Origin: Symbiodinium natans | Lineage: Eukaryota; Sar; Dinophyceae; Suessiales; Symbiodiniaceae | Assembly: GCA_905221605.1 (NCBI GenBank) | Contig: CAJNDS010000011.1 | Location: 192,561 to 256,560, forward strand | DNA: 64,000 nucleotides | Reading direction: 5' to 3' | Shown here: in pieces, positions 35,200 through 47,670 of the stretch | How positions within the stretch are numbered: position 1 is the stretch's first letter | Layout of the letters: each line of letters opens with the position of its first letter | Translations under genes and position numbers: made by a program | The notes under the pieces: model-generated | Databases searched by the model: none | What the model saw: only the letters and a program-made list of their open reading frames with translations | What the model was told of the DNA's origin: nothing

Positions 35200-38100
35200 A
35201 TGAGCTACCGTGTTCCTGCATGTACCCGCCCATAAGGCCCTACTCTACACAGTAGGAGTGTCACTAAAGCATCACATTGGCGATTAGTGCTCTTGCCCAG
35301 ATCTGCCTAGACACGGAATTGCTGCTTGCGTCGCCTGAGACTCTTGTGACTAGAGTGAGAGAGGGGATGCGGCTTCAGAAAAGAGCGCCTACTTTGTATT
35401 CTTTGGCGTGCCTACATTGTCGTGCGACGTGCCCTTCACCATTTGGAGCATCACGTGCGTTTCGTCAGGCTGAAACTCGTCGAAGCAGCATGGGCATGAG
35501 CCGAGCTGCGTTTCTTTCTTTTCTCTGCTGTTTACAGCACGGACTGTTGACCTACTGTTCCGCACCGATTGCCGGGAAGGCCGGTTTGAAGCTCAACCCA
35601 GTGGAATGCGGGACTGTCGAGCTTGCCCGCGACTCTTTTGTGCAGGAAGGCCGCTTGCTCAGCTCTGCGCAGCTCTACTTGACGCGCGCTCAATGTGTTC
35701 GCCCAGCCTTTGTCGCAGCTGGGGCAGCCAGTTGGTAATTAAGTTTCTCTGTGTGGCTGTGAGCCTGGATGTGCTTTGCTCGCGCTAGCCGAGTCTGCAA
35801 GAGGCCATATCACGGCTTCGCTTGCTAGCCCTATGACCTTCCCTGCACTTGCGAGCGCGCACCATCGGACAGGTTGGAGCTCCATACTGCAGTGCGTGAA
35901 CAGCACACATGCAAGTCGTGCTCTTGAGTGCCTCCAGCAGGTGCTGGGCATGTGTTGTGATGTCTGGACAGGTGCGCTTGGCCCTCTGCCAGGTCTTTTT
36001 GAAGACGGTGCTCTTTTCCGCTCATCTCCCGGCCATGGCAACGGCAACTTGCTCTGCCAATACGCAGCCTTGCAACCTGAGTCGTGCGGCCGCCTTAGCT
36101 GGGTCAGGGCGATCTGATGCCAAAAGGCAAATCGAAGATGAGAGGGTTTGGAGGTTGCGTGGCCTACGTGCCGATGGCATAGATTCCGAGGCTATGTCAA
36201 AGTGGCGAAAGTGGCAGAAAGTAGCCGTCTGACCCTTGCACAGCCAGGTTTCTGCCTCCAGCATCATATGGATGTGGCGCCCATGAGCCACGCAGCTCCA
36301 CATGACCGCCCATGCCAGCATCTAGTACCAAAGCCAGTTGTACTCTCTAAGTCACACTGCAGCACACAATGCAAGTGGGCCAATGAAACGCCCCCTTTTT
36401 GCGACAGCCTAGCAGGACCTCGGGCTACTTAGTGTGAAGCAAGCCGAATTCACGAGGTCCCGGGCCTCAATGTCAGAGGCCTGAAAACTGCACTTGGAGG
36501 TGTTGTCTGGAAAAGCGTACTTGGCGGCAGGTATCGTGAGTGGAGCAAAACTCACCCGACAGTGAGCCAAGCCTTTGAGTATCCCAATCTCAACGCCGAC
36601 TTCAATCGATCGTCGTCGTGCTGTTCCTTGGGGGTTGAGTATCAGATGCCTCACTGAATGATCTGTCTCATGTCTCGTCTGGCACCGCTGTTCTTTGCAG
36701 CAAGAGGTGATTGCAAGGACCCTGCCGCGGCCCCCTAGTTGCACTCTTTTCCTTAGTAGCTTCTCATGTTTCACGCTTGATCCTCATGCAGCCCGCGGGT
36801 TCTGCAGTCAAACAGAGGAGGAGGACAACACCAGCTGTACTGGGCGAGCAGGAAGTAGTCACAAGCAGTCCTTACTTTGCGGTGGCGTCTTGCCTTGACC
36901 CCAGGCCCAGGGCTTTCAGGGACAAGGTAGTGATAAAACAGAAGCCCATGAAAACAATCAGGTTCAAAATGCAGCGTGGCCGTGTGTTGCCCAGTCAACT
37001 GAAGAGGGTGTCTAAGACCCCTCGTCTGCGGGCGTTTGGCATGTGTTGTGATGTCGGGACAGGTGCTCTTTGCCCAGCGCCAGGCTTTTGAAGACGGTGC
37101 TCTTTTCTGCTCATCTCCCGGTCATGGCAACGGCAACTTGCTATGCCACTACGCCGCCTTAGCTGGGTCATCATGTTTCACGCTTGCTCCTCATGCAGCT
37201 CGCGGGTTCTGCAGTCGCTCATCTCCCGGCCTTGGCAACGGCAACTTGCTCGGCCAATACGCCACCTTGCAACCTGAGTCGTGCGGCTGCCTCAGCTGGC
37301 TCAGGGCGATCTGATGCCCAAGGCAACTCGAAGACGAAAGGGTTTGCAGGTTGCGCGGGCTGCGTGCCGATGGCATAGATTCCGAGGCTATGTCAAAGTG
37401 GCGAAAGTGCGCACTGCAATTGGGCATTCCTGCAATAATTGTCACCCACGCTGGTCCTTTGTCTCCGCACCCCGAGTTCACACGCACCCGCAATCTTGGC
37501 AAAGTCCACTTGGGGTTCGGTGTAACTTTCAGAATCTTTCAGACACCTACAGGGCATAGCATATCTTGGACGCAAGACATGCAAAATCGCCTGAGGGCAC
37601 GTGGCACCATGCTCTGAGGTCACTGGAAGACGGGGCCCTGACCTGTGAGGTGAAAGGCGAGGCTCCTGAGGGCCCAGCGGGGCTGGCCAACCCTAGGCGC
37701 GGCCCGGGTATGTTGGTGAAAGCGGTACGTGTGAGGGGTCTAGGGGCCCCAGGGTACGTCCTCAGGGGATGCTTTAGTCACACTCTATAGATGGCTTGCT
37801 CAGATTCTCGCCGATTCACCTCGGACACGGCAATGGCCCTATAGGGGTCAATCTTGAAGCCCGCATGTACGACACGCCGCAGGTTGACTGCCAGTCCTGT
37901 GTGTAGCTCAGCCGCTGCGAACGCCCAAGCCTCGGAACAAGTGAGCCCGAGGCCATGTGCGAATTCCGTGGCCAGGACAATGATCGCTTGGAGTCACTAC
38001 TTGTGGTGCGGCACTGTGCCAAAGCCATGAAGCTTCGTGCTCCCGATGCGAAGCAGCGAGTGCCCTGGTCGCAAGCACCTGCTTCTGGGCCCACTTATGC

Positions 38101-39400
38101 CCACTTGGTTCACTTGGTGGACGCCGTGCTTGAAGCAAAGGGAATGCGAATGCCTCGCCTCGAAACGGTTGGATCCTGCCAGTGAGGCATTAGGATACCA
38201 CTGTCGTATGGCACGCCGCCGGTGTCGTCGGAGGCGGCCCAGGAATGCCAAGAGTGTCAGTGTCGGGCCGGAAGTGTGAAGTGGGCACGTGAAGCCTTCC
38301 ACACCCTGATGCAGACGTTCTCCCGTGCCGCATCTCTGCCTATAATTCAGAATTCCCGTGGTTGCGGGTAGGTTTACAACACCTTTCAGATAAGGGGTTG
38401 TGCTGGGCATGGGCCTACCAGTAGGAATAAAAATTTTAGCGATGAATCAAGGAGGACATGAAAGTGAGGCTGGCCACCTCGATCACTGGAACTTGCCGCA
38501 GAAGCATGAGCCATCCGAGCTGCGCTTCTTTCTTTTCTCTTCTGTTTGCGCAGCACCGAGTCTATTTTTGACCTTGCAACTGTTCCGGATTGCCAGGAAG
38601 GCCGGCGTCAAGCTTCATCAATCCTGTGGACTGCGGGAATGTCGAGCTTGCGACTATTTTTTGCAATGAAGACAACAGGTTGGAGCTCCATACTGCAGTG
38701 CGTGAACAGACGCCGCCTTGCAACCTGAGTCGTGCGGCCGCCTTAGCTGGCTCAGGGCGATCTGATGCCAAAGGCAAGTCGAACATGAGAGGGTTTTGCG
38801 GTTACTTGGGCTACGTGCCGATGGCATGGATTCTGAGGCTATGTCAAAGTGGCGAATGTGGCAGTGGCAGAAAGTAGCGATCTACCCCGTGCATGGACAG
38901 GTTTCTGCCTCCAGCACCACACGGAGGCGCTCGCTCATGAGCCGAGCTCCGAACGACCGCCCATGCCAGCGTCTAGTAACACTGAAGAACACACACATAC
39001 ACACACATACACACACTGCACGTTTGAAGTGAAAAGCTGCGTGGAACTCCCATCTCAAGGGCGGGGCCAAAGAGGCACCGCAGCCCCTTGAGAGCAGCTT
39101 CTCATCCTTCACGCTTGCTCCTCGGGCAGCTCGTCTGCAGTCAAAAAGGGAGGACGGGAGAGCAATAAGAAGTCGCAAGTAGTCCTGACGTTGTGGTTGG
39201 GTCTTGATTTGGCCCCAGGGCCTCTCAGGGCAAGGGACAAGGTAGTGACAAAACGAAAGCCCATGAACGCCATAAGGCTGAACATGCAGCGTGGCACTTG
39301 TTGCACGTTGCACAGTCAACTGGCGATAGTGAACCCAGCATGGTGGACTGGATGTTCCATTGCATGCCAGTTCTGTGTGTGATACATACAACGTGCTATC
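35200..39400. repeat. Mosaic of dispersed repeats
   Basis: Three copies of one module (GACGGTGCTCTTTTC, 'ctcatctcccggcc', 'ttgcaacctgagtcgtgcgg', 'gtgccgatggcatagattc') lie near 36002-36215, 37087-37410 and 38709-38870. A second module ('agcttctcat', 'gacaaggtagtga', 'gcagcgtggc') pairs 36750-36985 with 39098-39300. A third ('ccgagctgcg.ttctttcttttctct' to 'gtcgagcttgc') pairs 35500-35640 with 38515-38660. No gene is supported. Confidence 0.7.
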
Positions 39401-40401
39401 TACGTCGCTGCGTAGAGTACGGAAATTCATCCACTTTTTTCATGCTGTTCTTCCCAAGCTACAAGCATGACGACCGAGAGATGGAACGATAAAGTTAGAA
39501 GAAAGAACAGAACCACCGTTCCCCTAAGCCATTACCAGTTTTCAAAAGCCAATACATGTTTGGGTATACATATGCATAGATATTCCGAACCACTGCCCAC
39601 AGAAGGCTGCTCCATCGGTTTCCCGAAGCTCGGAGTAGTAAGCCCCTACGGCATGAATCTCGACCCCGCATTGCGTCACCAAGCAATGCCCTAAGCCTGC
39701 TGAAGCTTCGGATCGTGCCGACAAGCCGAGGTTGTTGTTTTTTCACCATCAAGAAAACCCCAGAAGATCACGGGAGAGCCGCCATAGTCACAGTCCTATC
39801 CGAGTTCCAAAAGCAAAGCTACCCTCATGTTAACCGACTGGCAGATAGCTTTGCTTCAAGGATTCCAAAAAGCCCCACGCTTTAAATCGGGTTTGCAAAG
39901 CAGAAACCACCCCGGGAGTTGGGTGGGAAGCCCTTCCACGACGCAAAAAAGAAGCCTTCAGCCAGCTTTCCAGCCTTGACGGTTAGTGGTGCCCATCTGC
40001 AGGCATTCGGCCGAAAGGACAAGAACATTCACAGAACAAACCTTAAGCCTTAAGCCTGAAGCTTGCGTACCGCAGCTTGGGCCGCTTCCAGCCGGTTCGA
40101 GACGCCCCATAGCCTGATCTCAAACCTTTGATAGCTTCACGCGTTTTTTGAGGTTAAGGTGTGCCTTGCAGAGCTTCTTTGAACTTCGTTGTTTCCAATT
40201 GCTTCGATCAGTGATCGATAGACGCGTTTCCATCAAGCATGCTGAGGGGCGACATGTCCTAGCCAAGTATGAGCCGAGTCTAGACGAGTGATGTGTTGCA
40301 TGCCGTTCCCAACAACACATTCATGTCAAAGCACCACAACAAGCTGCACCACAACAAGCTGCCATGTTGAAGAGCAATGTCCATGTTTCAGAGCAAGCCC
40401 C
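39401..40401. other. No confident gene
   Basis: Contains short frames and CCTTAAGCCTTAAGCCTGAAG-like short repeats near 40040, similar to one at about 7000. Nothing else is supportable. Confidence 0.35.
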
Positions 40402-40591
40402 ATGGCCATGCAGCGGGCAGACCGCCGGCTCCGGATCAGCGGTTTAGGGGATATCCAGCCAGGTATACAGCGACACAGGAGATTGAGTTGCCTCGCTTTT
40501 GTTGATACGATGACCCGCATCTTTGTTGAGCATCGGCCGTCGCACACACAGGACGAAGATGCAGATGACAGCGAGGACGATAGAGCTTACA
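40402..40591 (+). CDS. Candidate exon of an acidic protein (exon A)
   Basis: Plus-strand frame from ATG 40402 with coding-like residues ending in the acidic segment DEDADDSEDDRAYS. It stops being protein-like exactly where a GT-rich microsatellite begins. Two similar acidic segments in open frames lie on the far side of the microsatellite (41411-41527 and 41724-41840). I infer a multi-exon gene with the microsatellite in an intron. Exact splice sites and phases could not be reconciled, and the product is unrecognised. Confidence 0.35.
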
Positions 40592-40615
40592 GTGTGTTAC
40601 CGTACTTTTTTTTTT

Positions 40616-41380
40616 GTGTGTGCTGTGTGTGGGTGTGTGTGTGTGTGTTGTGTGTTGTGTGTTGTGTTGTGTTGTGTTGTGTTGTGTTGTGTGGTGTGGT
40701 GTGGTGTGGTGTGGTGTGGTGTTGTGTTGTGTTGTGTTGTGGTGTGGTGTGGTGTGTTGTGTTGTGTTGTGTTGTGTTGTGTTGTGTTGTGTTGTGTTGT
40801 GTTGTGTTGTGTTGTGTTGTGTTGTGTTGTGTTGTGTTGTGTTGTGTTGTGTTGTGTTGTGTTGTGTTGTGTTGTGTTGTGTGTGTGTGTTGGTTGTGTG
40901 TGTTGTGGGTTGCGGGTTGGGGGTTCTGTGTGTTCTGTGTGGTTCTGTGTGGTTCTGTGTGTTCTGTGTGGTTCTGTGTGGTTCTGTGTGTTCTGTGTGT
41001 TCTGTGTGGTTCTGTGTGGTTCTGTGTGTTCTGTGTGTTCTGTGTGGTTCTGTGTGTTCTGTGTGTTCTGTGTGTTCTGTGTGTTCTGTGTGTTCTGTGT
41101 GTTCTGTGTGTTCTGTGTGGTTCTGTGTGTTCTGTGTGGTTCTGTGTGGTTCTGTGTGTTCTGTGTGTTCTGTGTGGTTCTGTGTGTTCTGTGTGTTCTG
41201 TGTGGTTCTGTGTGTTCTGTGTTCTGTGTGGTTCTGTGTGTTCTGTGTGTTCTGTGTGGTTCTGTGTGTTCTGTGTTCTGTGTGGTCTGTGTGGTCTGTC
41301 TGGTCTGTCTGGTCTGTGTGGTCTGTGTCTGTCTGTGTGTCTGTGTGTCTGCCTGTGTGTCTGTCTGTGTGTCTGTCTTT
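40616..41380. repeat. Complex GT-rich microsatellite, about 765 bp
   Basis: Consecutive blocks: (GT)n, (GTGTT)n, (GGTGT)n, again (GTGTT)n near 40763-40884, then interleaved GTTCTGTGT/GGTTCTGTGT to about 41280, then GTCTGTGTG variants. A T run at 40606-40615 precedes it. Long open frames on both strands here are composition artefacts, because the repeats contain few stops. Confidence 0.95.
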
Positions 41381-41410
41381 CACCTGCTTGTTGAGCATCC
41401 ATGAGCACAG

Positions 41411-41527
41411 GGCTGCAGCCTGCCTATCATACGGTGTGAGGATGACCACGTGATCTGCACAGAGTCTCTCGATGATCACATGGCCTTGGGCGAAGAGTAC
41501 GAGGAGGAGCGGGTGCCAAAGGACGAT
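41411..41527 (+). CDS. Candidate exon of an acidic protein (exon B)
   Basis: The frame reads IIRCEDDHVICTESLDDHMA and continues acidic to KDD, then meets GTAGGG (a possible donor at 41528) or, if unspliced, a TAG at 41537. An AG at 41409-41410 is a possible acceptor. Composition matches exon A across the microsatellite. Confidence 0.4.
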
Positions 41528-41723
41528 GTAGGGTGGTAGGGGCCCGACGCGCAGAGGCTTTTCGGGTTAGCTTGTTACCCGGGTAACCCCCCACACAACC
41601 CACCCCCACCCCCACCCACCGAGTTCCCTTAGTTTAGCAAACGCCTCTCATCTGACAAAGAACCTGCGCGTGGAGCAGTCGTATGAGAGTTCATGCATTC
41701 AATTTACCTTTGCATGGTGTAAG

Positions 41724-41840
41724 CCAAGAACCGTCGCTACAGAGTCGGAGCAGGTGGATGATGAGGCAGAGCTACGAGCAGACAGGGATCAGCAGATTCT
41801 GCAAGAGGCCAGGCGGCCAGGCATCTTGAGCTTTAACACC
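41724..41840 (+). CDS. Candidate exon of an acidic protein (exon C)
   Basis: Open frame with ESEQVDDEAELRADRDQQIL and onward, hydrophilic and helix-forming. It is in phase with exon B if an AG at 41722-41723 is the acceptor. Function unknown; a single gene across exons A-C is an inference. Confidence 0.35.
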
Positions 41841-41849
41841 CGTCTGCCT

Positions 41850-44280
41850 CTGCCCGTCAGGCTTGTCTGCCGGTCTCTGGCGCCCCAATGCCACCCAGCG
41901 AGGGTCCACCCAAGGAGCCTCGTGCTTGTTCATGTGTCATTCAAGCGCTCTTCAGCATTCTTCATCTCACTTCTTCTTGACACCCCCGTGGGTATGTGAT
42001 TGCACGCATGTCTGTCCTGAGAGGACGCCGACGAATACCTGCGTCAAGTGCAGTGGGAGCGACTGCATTGTCCAGAGGCAAGGGGTTCATCAAAGCCGTT
42101 GCACGAAGCTACGGACATGCAAACTGAGAACGTGCGCTGTTGAAGGGCGTCATGTTGCAGGAACTTGCTTGCTGTGTCCAGTTATACGGCAGCTTCAGGG
42201 CTTTGAAGCAGCTGCGAATGGCCTGGCAAACTGCGTTGCTTACATGTGATCGACTTCTGTTAAGAAATCACGTACATATTGATCTAAGATCCATCAATTG
42301 AATCAAAATGTTGCACAATTGATTCGAGCCTGCTGCCTATATAGTCTATAGTCACCACAGAGATTGAGTTGCACGACAACCTGGGAGATTGTCGACGTGG
42401 ATGTGAAGGAGCGGCAGTCGAAGCGAAGAGTGCCTCGTCGCATGAAAGCCCTGTTCTTCGTTCGAAAAGGCCCTTGGGCATCAACAGGTGGGACATGGTC
42501 GCATGAAGCCGCTAAGTGACTTCTTGCGGTCCCGATGTGAGTTTAGGATAGCTTGCTGATAACGTGCCTAAATGCTGATAACGTGCCTGAAAGCCCCCTC
42601 CCTCCTCTTACATCGGCAGACGGTTTTGCCGCACTGTGAATCAAGTCCCCATCCTGGTTTTCAGAGTCAAGGTTGGCGGACCCCTCACTGGCAAGGATGG
42701 CGCAGGGGGCCTCCTCTCTTTGTTCCAGGCACCGGAGGTTCCAGCGCGCTTCCGCCACGCGGAGGCCTGAAAAGCAAAGTTCGGTGCGCATTGGGTGTGG
42801 CTAAGATACTAGTAGAAGGGATTGGGCTGTAGAGGAGGGTCTTCCCTGGCAGGGCTTGGAAGATGTCCGGCCATTGCAGCAAGCATTTGGAGCTGAGGTG
42901 TTTGCAGAGTTTGCAATAGATGAAACCATGTAACTTCCCGTGCAACCCCAACCCCTAAGTTTCCTAAACCTGTAAAACCAGTGAGGGGTGTCAGGCATGG
43001 GCCTCGGATGCTGCTGCTTCGTTTCGGCACCTCCGGGGCCAATGCGAGCGCCAGAAGGCAGGGAACGGAGCGCAATCGCTCTCCTACGAGGCGCAGGGGG
43101 TTTAGGGTTCCCCCACCAAAAGCATCGCAGCATCGCCCATAAGCATATCAGCACCGGCAATGGTCTTCTCCTACAAGTCCTCATGTCAAGAAGCGCGAAA
43201 GATGCATATCCAGGAGTGGCGGCGGCATGTCGCAAAGGATCGACCTGACTCCCAGCTCATCGCGGCACAGGACTTCGTAGGAATCAACCACCTTGTGGTG
43301 CCTTGTCACTGTCAGTCCTTTGAAGATGGGCTCGCTTAGCGTAGGATGTTTTTGCAGGCATTTTGCGCATAGGTGGTGGCCATCGATAAGTTCGAGGCTG
43401 ACTTCGAGCCTCTTGACTGTCAGAGACTGCCTCAGCTGCGCCACTGCCCATTCACCGACTCGACATCCCAGGGCCTTCCAGCAAGCCGCGCCAGACGCCG
43501 AAGGTGGGTTCCTGTCTGGCTTTCAAAGTGAAGGCCTGGCGCAAGTGCTTGCTGGGCGCTGAGTGCTTGGGGATTATTAGGGCCGGTTTCAGAATAGGGG
43601 GTGGAAGTACTGAGGCTTGAGCTCAATACAGGGCTTGGGAGTGGCATGGCTTCTTGGGCTTTCGCGTGGGGCTTCGTTGCTGGTTCCGCTATGACGTGCC
43701 ATCCTCTGACCTTGAGCCCGTCGCGTTGGGTTTTTCTGAGGCTCTGGAGGCATAAGGGTTTAGGGTTGCTGCCAGGGTTTAGGGCTTTAGGGTACCAAGG
43801 CTCAGCCAAGAATGCCAGCTCGAGAGAATGTTTTTTGTGAGTAGTTTGGCGTTTTCTGCGAGCTGCAGCCACCTCTACCAGCTTCTCCTGACCAGGTATC
43901 GACTCTGTCAGCGAGTGGATATTTGCGGCACTGGCGTTCGTGGAGGAACCTTTGGTAGTGCGGCTCTCAGATTTGCAAGCCTGTTACTCAGAATGGTACG
44001 TCGAGTGGCAATAATGTGATGTAGTGAAACTGAGTATCAAGGTTTCCCTCTCCCTCCAAGATGTAGAACTTCCGGAACATGAAACCCCTCAAGCGCACAG
44101 GTACGGGGTAATATGCAAGCTTCGTGTGTTTGTGCATTTACATAGTATTACATGGTATAAATACAGATATGTACATGTAGACTTTGGTTTTTAATGATTT
44201 TAATGTGTATGCGTTTATCTTTATATATGTACGTAGGACTCTTGTGCTCTATTTGGCGGGTGCTCTGTTCGATTTAAAAA
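41850..44280. other. No confident gene; one coding-like minus-strand frame
   Basis: The minus-strand frame 43444-43181 reads LEVSLELIDGHHLCAKCLQK and onward, which looks protein-like, but I recognise no family and no partner exon is certain. Weak telomere-like pieces occur near 42945, 43095 and 43757-43795. The last part (44100-44280) is AT-rich. Confidence 0.3.
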
Positions 44281-44590
44281 GTTGAAAGCGATTAAAAGTG
44301 CGAAACGGTTCTAAAGCGGTTAAACTGTTTAAAGCGTTTAAGCTGCAAATCCTTTCGAAAACTCCCAAACTGCAGGATTTTAAGTGTTTAACGTGTTTAA
44401 ACAGTTTGAAGTGCTTAAACTGCAAAGAAATCCTTTGGAAAACCCACGATCTCCGAGATTTAAAGTGTTTTGAAGTGTACTATTGTGTAAACTGGTTGAA
44501 CCGCCAAAGTGTGTAAGCTGCAAGTCCTTATTTACACTCCGTGATCTCCGTGAGAGCGTTAGCAGTGTTGAAAACTGCAAGTTTTAAGCT
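44281..44590. repeat. Degenerate 'tttaaactgcaa' repeats
   Basis: Recurrent GTTTAAACTGCAA-like and 'atcctttcgaaaactccc'-like blocks at a spacing of roughly 60-100 bp. Old and imperfect. Confidence 0.6.
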
Positions 44591-44649
44591 GCAGCTTGAC
44601 GGGCCGCGACAAGTTTCGTGCATCGTTCCATGGCGGGGGCTCACGGCCA

Positions 44650-45130
44650 CCACTAGTTGACATTGCCCCACTTGTCCCACTTCCCCACTTGCCTTTCGGA
44701 AGAGCTAATCGACGTTGCCCCACTTGCCCCACTTGGTGGCCGCAGAGCTAATTGATTTTGCCCCACCTGCCCCACTTGCCTTTCCCCATCTTTCCCCCCC
44801 TCCCGCATCCTGAAGGTGAAGAAAGTGGGAGGACGTAGGGTAAGTGGGGCAAGGGGGCAAGTGTTGCAAGTGGCATCCCCAAACCCTTCCGTCTTTGAGG
44901 CAGACCTGTGGCTAGGGCAAGCACGGGTTGTGGAGATGCCGCAAGTCTGCCCCAAAGACAGCCCGACTTGAGGCAGACTTGTAGTTCGGGCACACGCACG
45001 AGGCAAGCTATCCTGGCGGGGATCCATGGTGTGGGGAGAAGGAGGCACAGCAAGTCTGAAAAACAGCCCGACTTGAGGCAGACTTGTCGGGCCGCAAGGG
45101 GGCCTGCCGGGGTCAGGGAGGGAGGGGTGT
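44650..45130. repeat. Degenerate CCCCACTTG / GGCAGACTTG repeats
   Basis: Short 'ttgccccacttg' units occur near 44660-44780. Their G-rich complement appears downstream ('aagtggggcaag'), together with three copies of 'gaggcagac.tgt' (near 44898, 44972, 45074). Confidence 0.6.
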
Positions 45131-45179
45131 TGTCTTGGGGTTGGCCTGTTAATATACACTTGCCTTACTTGGCTTTAAC

Positions 45180-45660
45180 CTTTACAATACAAAATCAAAT
45201 TACGATTCATAACGAATGGGGGCCAGAGGAGGATTTCATAGGGTGTGGTCGGCAATATAGAATTCCAAATAGTTAATAACCAATGAGGCTTAGAAGAGGA
45301 TGTCTTGGGGCGCCTCTTAATATGTTTGTTTTGCTCAGGATTTCGTAGGGTGTGGCCATTAAGTATAGAATTTTTTTCTTAGGGTGTGGGCTTCTTATAT
45401 AGACGCAGTTTTTAAATAACGTAGGAAGGAAGCCCAGATGAGAATTTCTGAGGCTGTAACCTCTGCATAGAAAGTAGAACTCTATGAGGTTTATTTACGG
45501 ACAGGCAGGCCCCAGAAGAGGATTTCATAGGGTGCGGCTTTGAATAGGCAAATCTAGATTTCTAAACAAATTGTATCGCGAATGAGGCCAGAGGATTTCT
45601 GAGAGAGATCTAAGGGTGTCGCCTTTCAATATAAATTCCGAAGTAGGTTTCAATATCACT
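45180..45660. repeat. Degenerate array with GAGGATTTCATAGGGTGTGG core
   Basis: The core followed by 'aatatagaatt' recurs near 45225, 45340, 45370, 45515 and 45585 with strong divergence. AT-rich. No gene. Confidence 0.6.
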
Positions 45661-45701
45661 TTGATCTGCCCGGAAGGCTTTCCGACCTAGATCATGGGGC
45701 T

Positions 45702-45890
45702 GGGGGGGGGGGGGGGGGGGAGCATACATATTTATATATCTTCATATATATTTATATATACATACATACATACATACATACATACATACATACATACATA
45801 CATACATACATACGCATATATATGTATACATATCTTTATATACATATATATATATATACACGTTTTTCTATCTATCTATATATATGTATG
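45702..45890. repeat. G19 run, (CATA)n and AT-rich microsatellites
   Basis: 19 G at 45702-45720, (CATA)13 at about 45761-45812, and TA-rich simple sequence around them. Confidence 0.95.
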
Positions 45891-46042
45891 TATGTACAAA
45901 CTGATTCTGTTCTCCAAAAGATGACAGGACGACATTCAATACCAGCTGCAGCGACTGCGCCGCCTTTGCTGCCGCTTTGCCGAGGGCACGGCATCTAAGG
46001 ACTCCTGGCTTACAACAGTCCTGAGCCCGAACTTAGCAACCC

Positions 46043-46077
46043 CAGGGTTTAGGGCTTAGGGTTTAGGGCTTAGGGTT
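46043..46077 (+). repeat. Interstitial telomere-like tract
   Basis: Alternating AGGGTTT and AGGGCTT units. Confidence 0.85.
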
Positions 46078-47560
46078 CAAACCTTTCGTACGAGTTGTTA
46101 CCAAAAACCCTGAGCACTGAACCGACGAGGAAATAATGCCAAACCTACGAAGCACCGTACAGACCAAGACCTGCCTTGGAGCTTTTGCAGTGCCTGCTAG
46201 ATAGCCGGGAAATTCTCAAAACCCTGCACAGCCCGAATCCCAGCCCCTAGCTTGAAACGCATGAATTTGAGGAACAGCTAGAGTGCAAAGTTCCTGAAAG
46301 CGGAGCAAGCGATTGTCTTATGCCAATTGCGGGTCTGTACTGAATGAAAGATGTTGGAGCTCATACCTGGGTCAGCCTACATCAGTTGATGGTGGGTTTG
46401 GTTACTTGTATTTCGAATCAAGGGTATGCGTGGCACGGCAAACAGGTTGGAAGCGACCTGGACACAGGCGCAGGATGCTTGGGAACATGAGATTTTCACC
46501 TTCTGCGCACCCGATTGACCCTAGTAAGCCACGACCCCAAGAGACGCCTCTCGGGCAGGTGCTGCTGGAGCAACGTGTGCTTTCCTCCATCCGCGGGTGG
46601 CACTGCTGCTGGTCCTCGTGTCCGAGGTCTTTGGGCAGCCTTGCACTCAGCAAACGAACCTGTACCAAATTGCAAATCAGCCTGCGCGAATGCAGCTTCG
46701 AGGCGCAGCATACAACCATACTGCACGCGACGCATCACTTAGGCACTGACAGGTTCGCCATGCCCGTGCCACTGGAAAAAGAGACAGCGCTGCCTGACGC
46801 AAGAAAAGATCACGAGCGTCAAGTGCACAGAAGGCGGCAACCCTGTGGCGTGCAGAAAAAGATTTCGTCAGTAAGCATCCCGATCTATGCTCTATATCGG
46901 GAGCTGCTTCATGCTAGAAAGCCATTGCCGCTCGCAATTGCCACGACACTCGAGTTGAACTGCAAAGATGAAAAGATGAAAAGATGAGAATCTGCCAGGG
47001 TCGACAGTGAAAACCCAAGCAGTGCAAAAACCGTCAGCCAATTGAGGTTCAGCGTAGCGCAGGTGGCTTGATATGTAGGTGATGTAGTGGGCGGGCTTTC
47101 TGTTCAAGACACGCTCTGTTTCGGTGGAAGTCTCAGGCCTCATGAGGAAGCAGGTTCTGCGGAAGTGGCAAGACCTGGGGGGAAAGATTGGGCCATGAGA
47201 GCGCTGTTGCAACAGTTTTTAGGGCCTTATCCTTGAGGCAGGATCCTGTCCGCTCTTTGTGCTACGAGCCAGTAGGGTCCAGCGAGACATATGTGTGTAT
47301 TGAGTATATATAGATGGGGATACATACCTGAGCTTTTTTGTTGTTGTTGTTGCTCTTCGGTGCTTGTATAGGATATCTGGGCTTGAACTGATGGAACGGC
47401 TTCACCGGGGCACCATGCTCGGGGCCGATGGCCATGGCCGACGGTGGTGTCGGTGCCGATGCGGCTCCAGAGTTGGCATGGACAGCAAGTTTGATGCTAT
47501 GCAGTCAAGTTCCTCAGCCGATTCGATGTCTCCCCCTCCGCCCCCCCCACCCAACGGTCC
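46078..47560. other. No confident gene
   Basis: A 224-codon plus-strand frame (46313-46987) shows no motif I recognise and overlaps long frames on the other strand. It may include intron or leader sequence of the PPR-like gene downstream. Confidence 0.35.
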
Positions 47561-47582
47561 AGCCTGTTGCTGGATGTATGGC

Positions 47583-47670
47583 GTCTTTGCGAAGGCTATC
47601 ACCGAATATGGGTTGCGACAAGAGTGGCGGCAGGCAACACACCTGCTGGCAGCAGGGCTCTCAACTTTCG
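47583..47670 (+). CDS. PPR-like exon 1
   Basis: Frame reads VFAKAITEYGLRQEWRQATH and onward LLAAG, the first-helix pattern of a PPR motif. It is bounded on the 3' side by GTAGGT at 47671, a good donor. Confidence 0.45.

Noticed and set aside
40085-40110. tRNA B-box-like GGTTCGAGAC
   Set aside because: No T-stem pairing, A box or cloverleaf could be made. A similar GGTTCAAGCCC near 29200 fails for the same reason.
40288-41479. Long open frames on both strands (up to 368 codons) over the GT-rich tract
   Set aside because: They are Cys/Val/Leu or His/Thr/Gln runs dictated by the microsatellite, which contains few stop codons. Only the flanking acidic segments look like real coding sequence.
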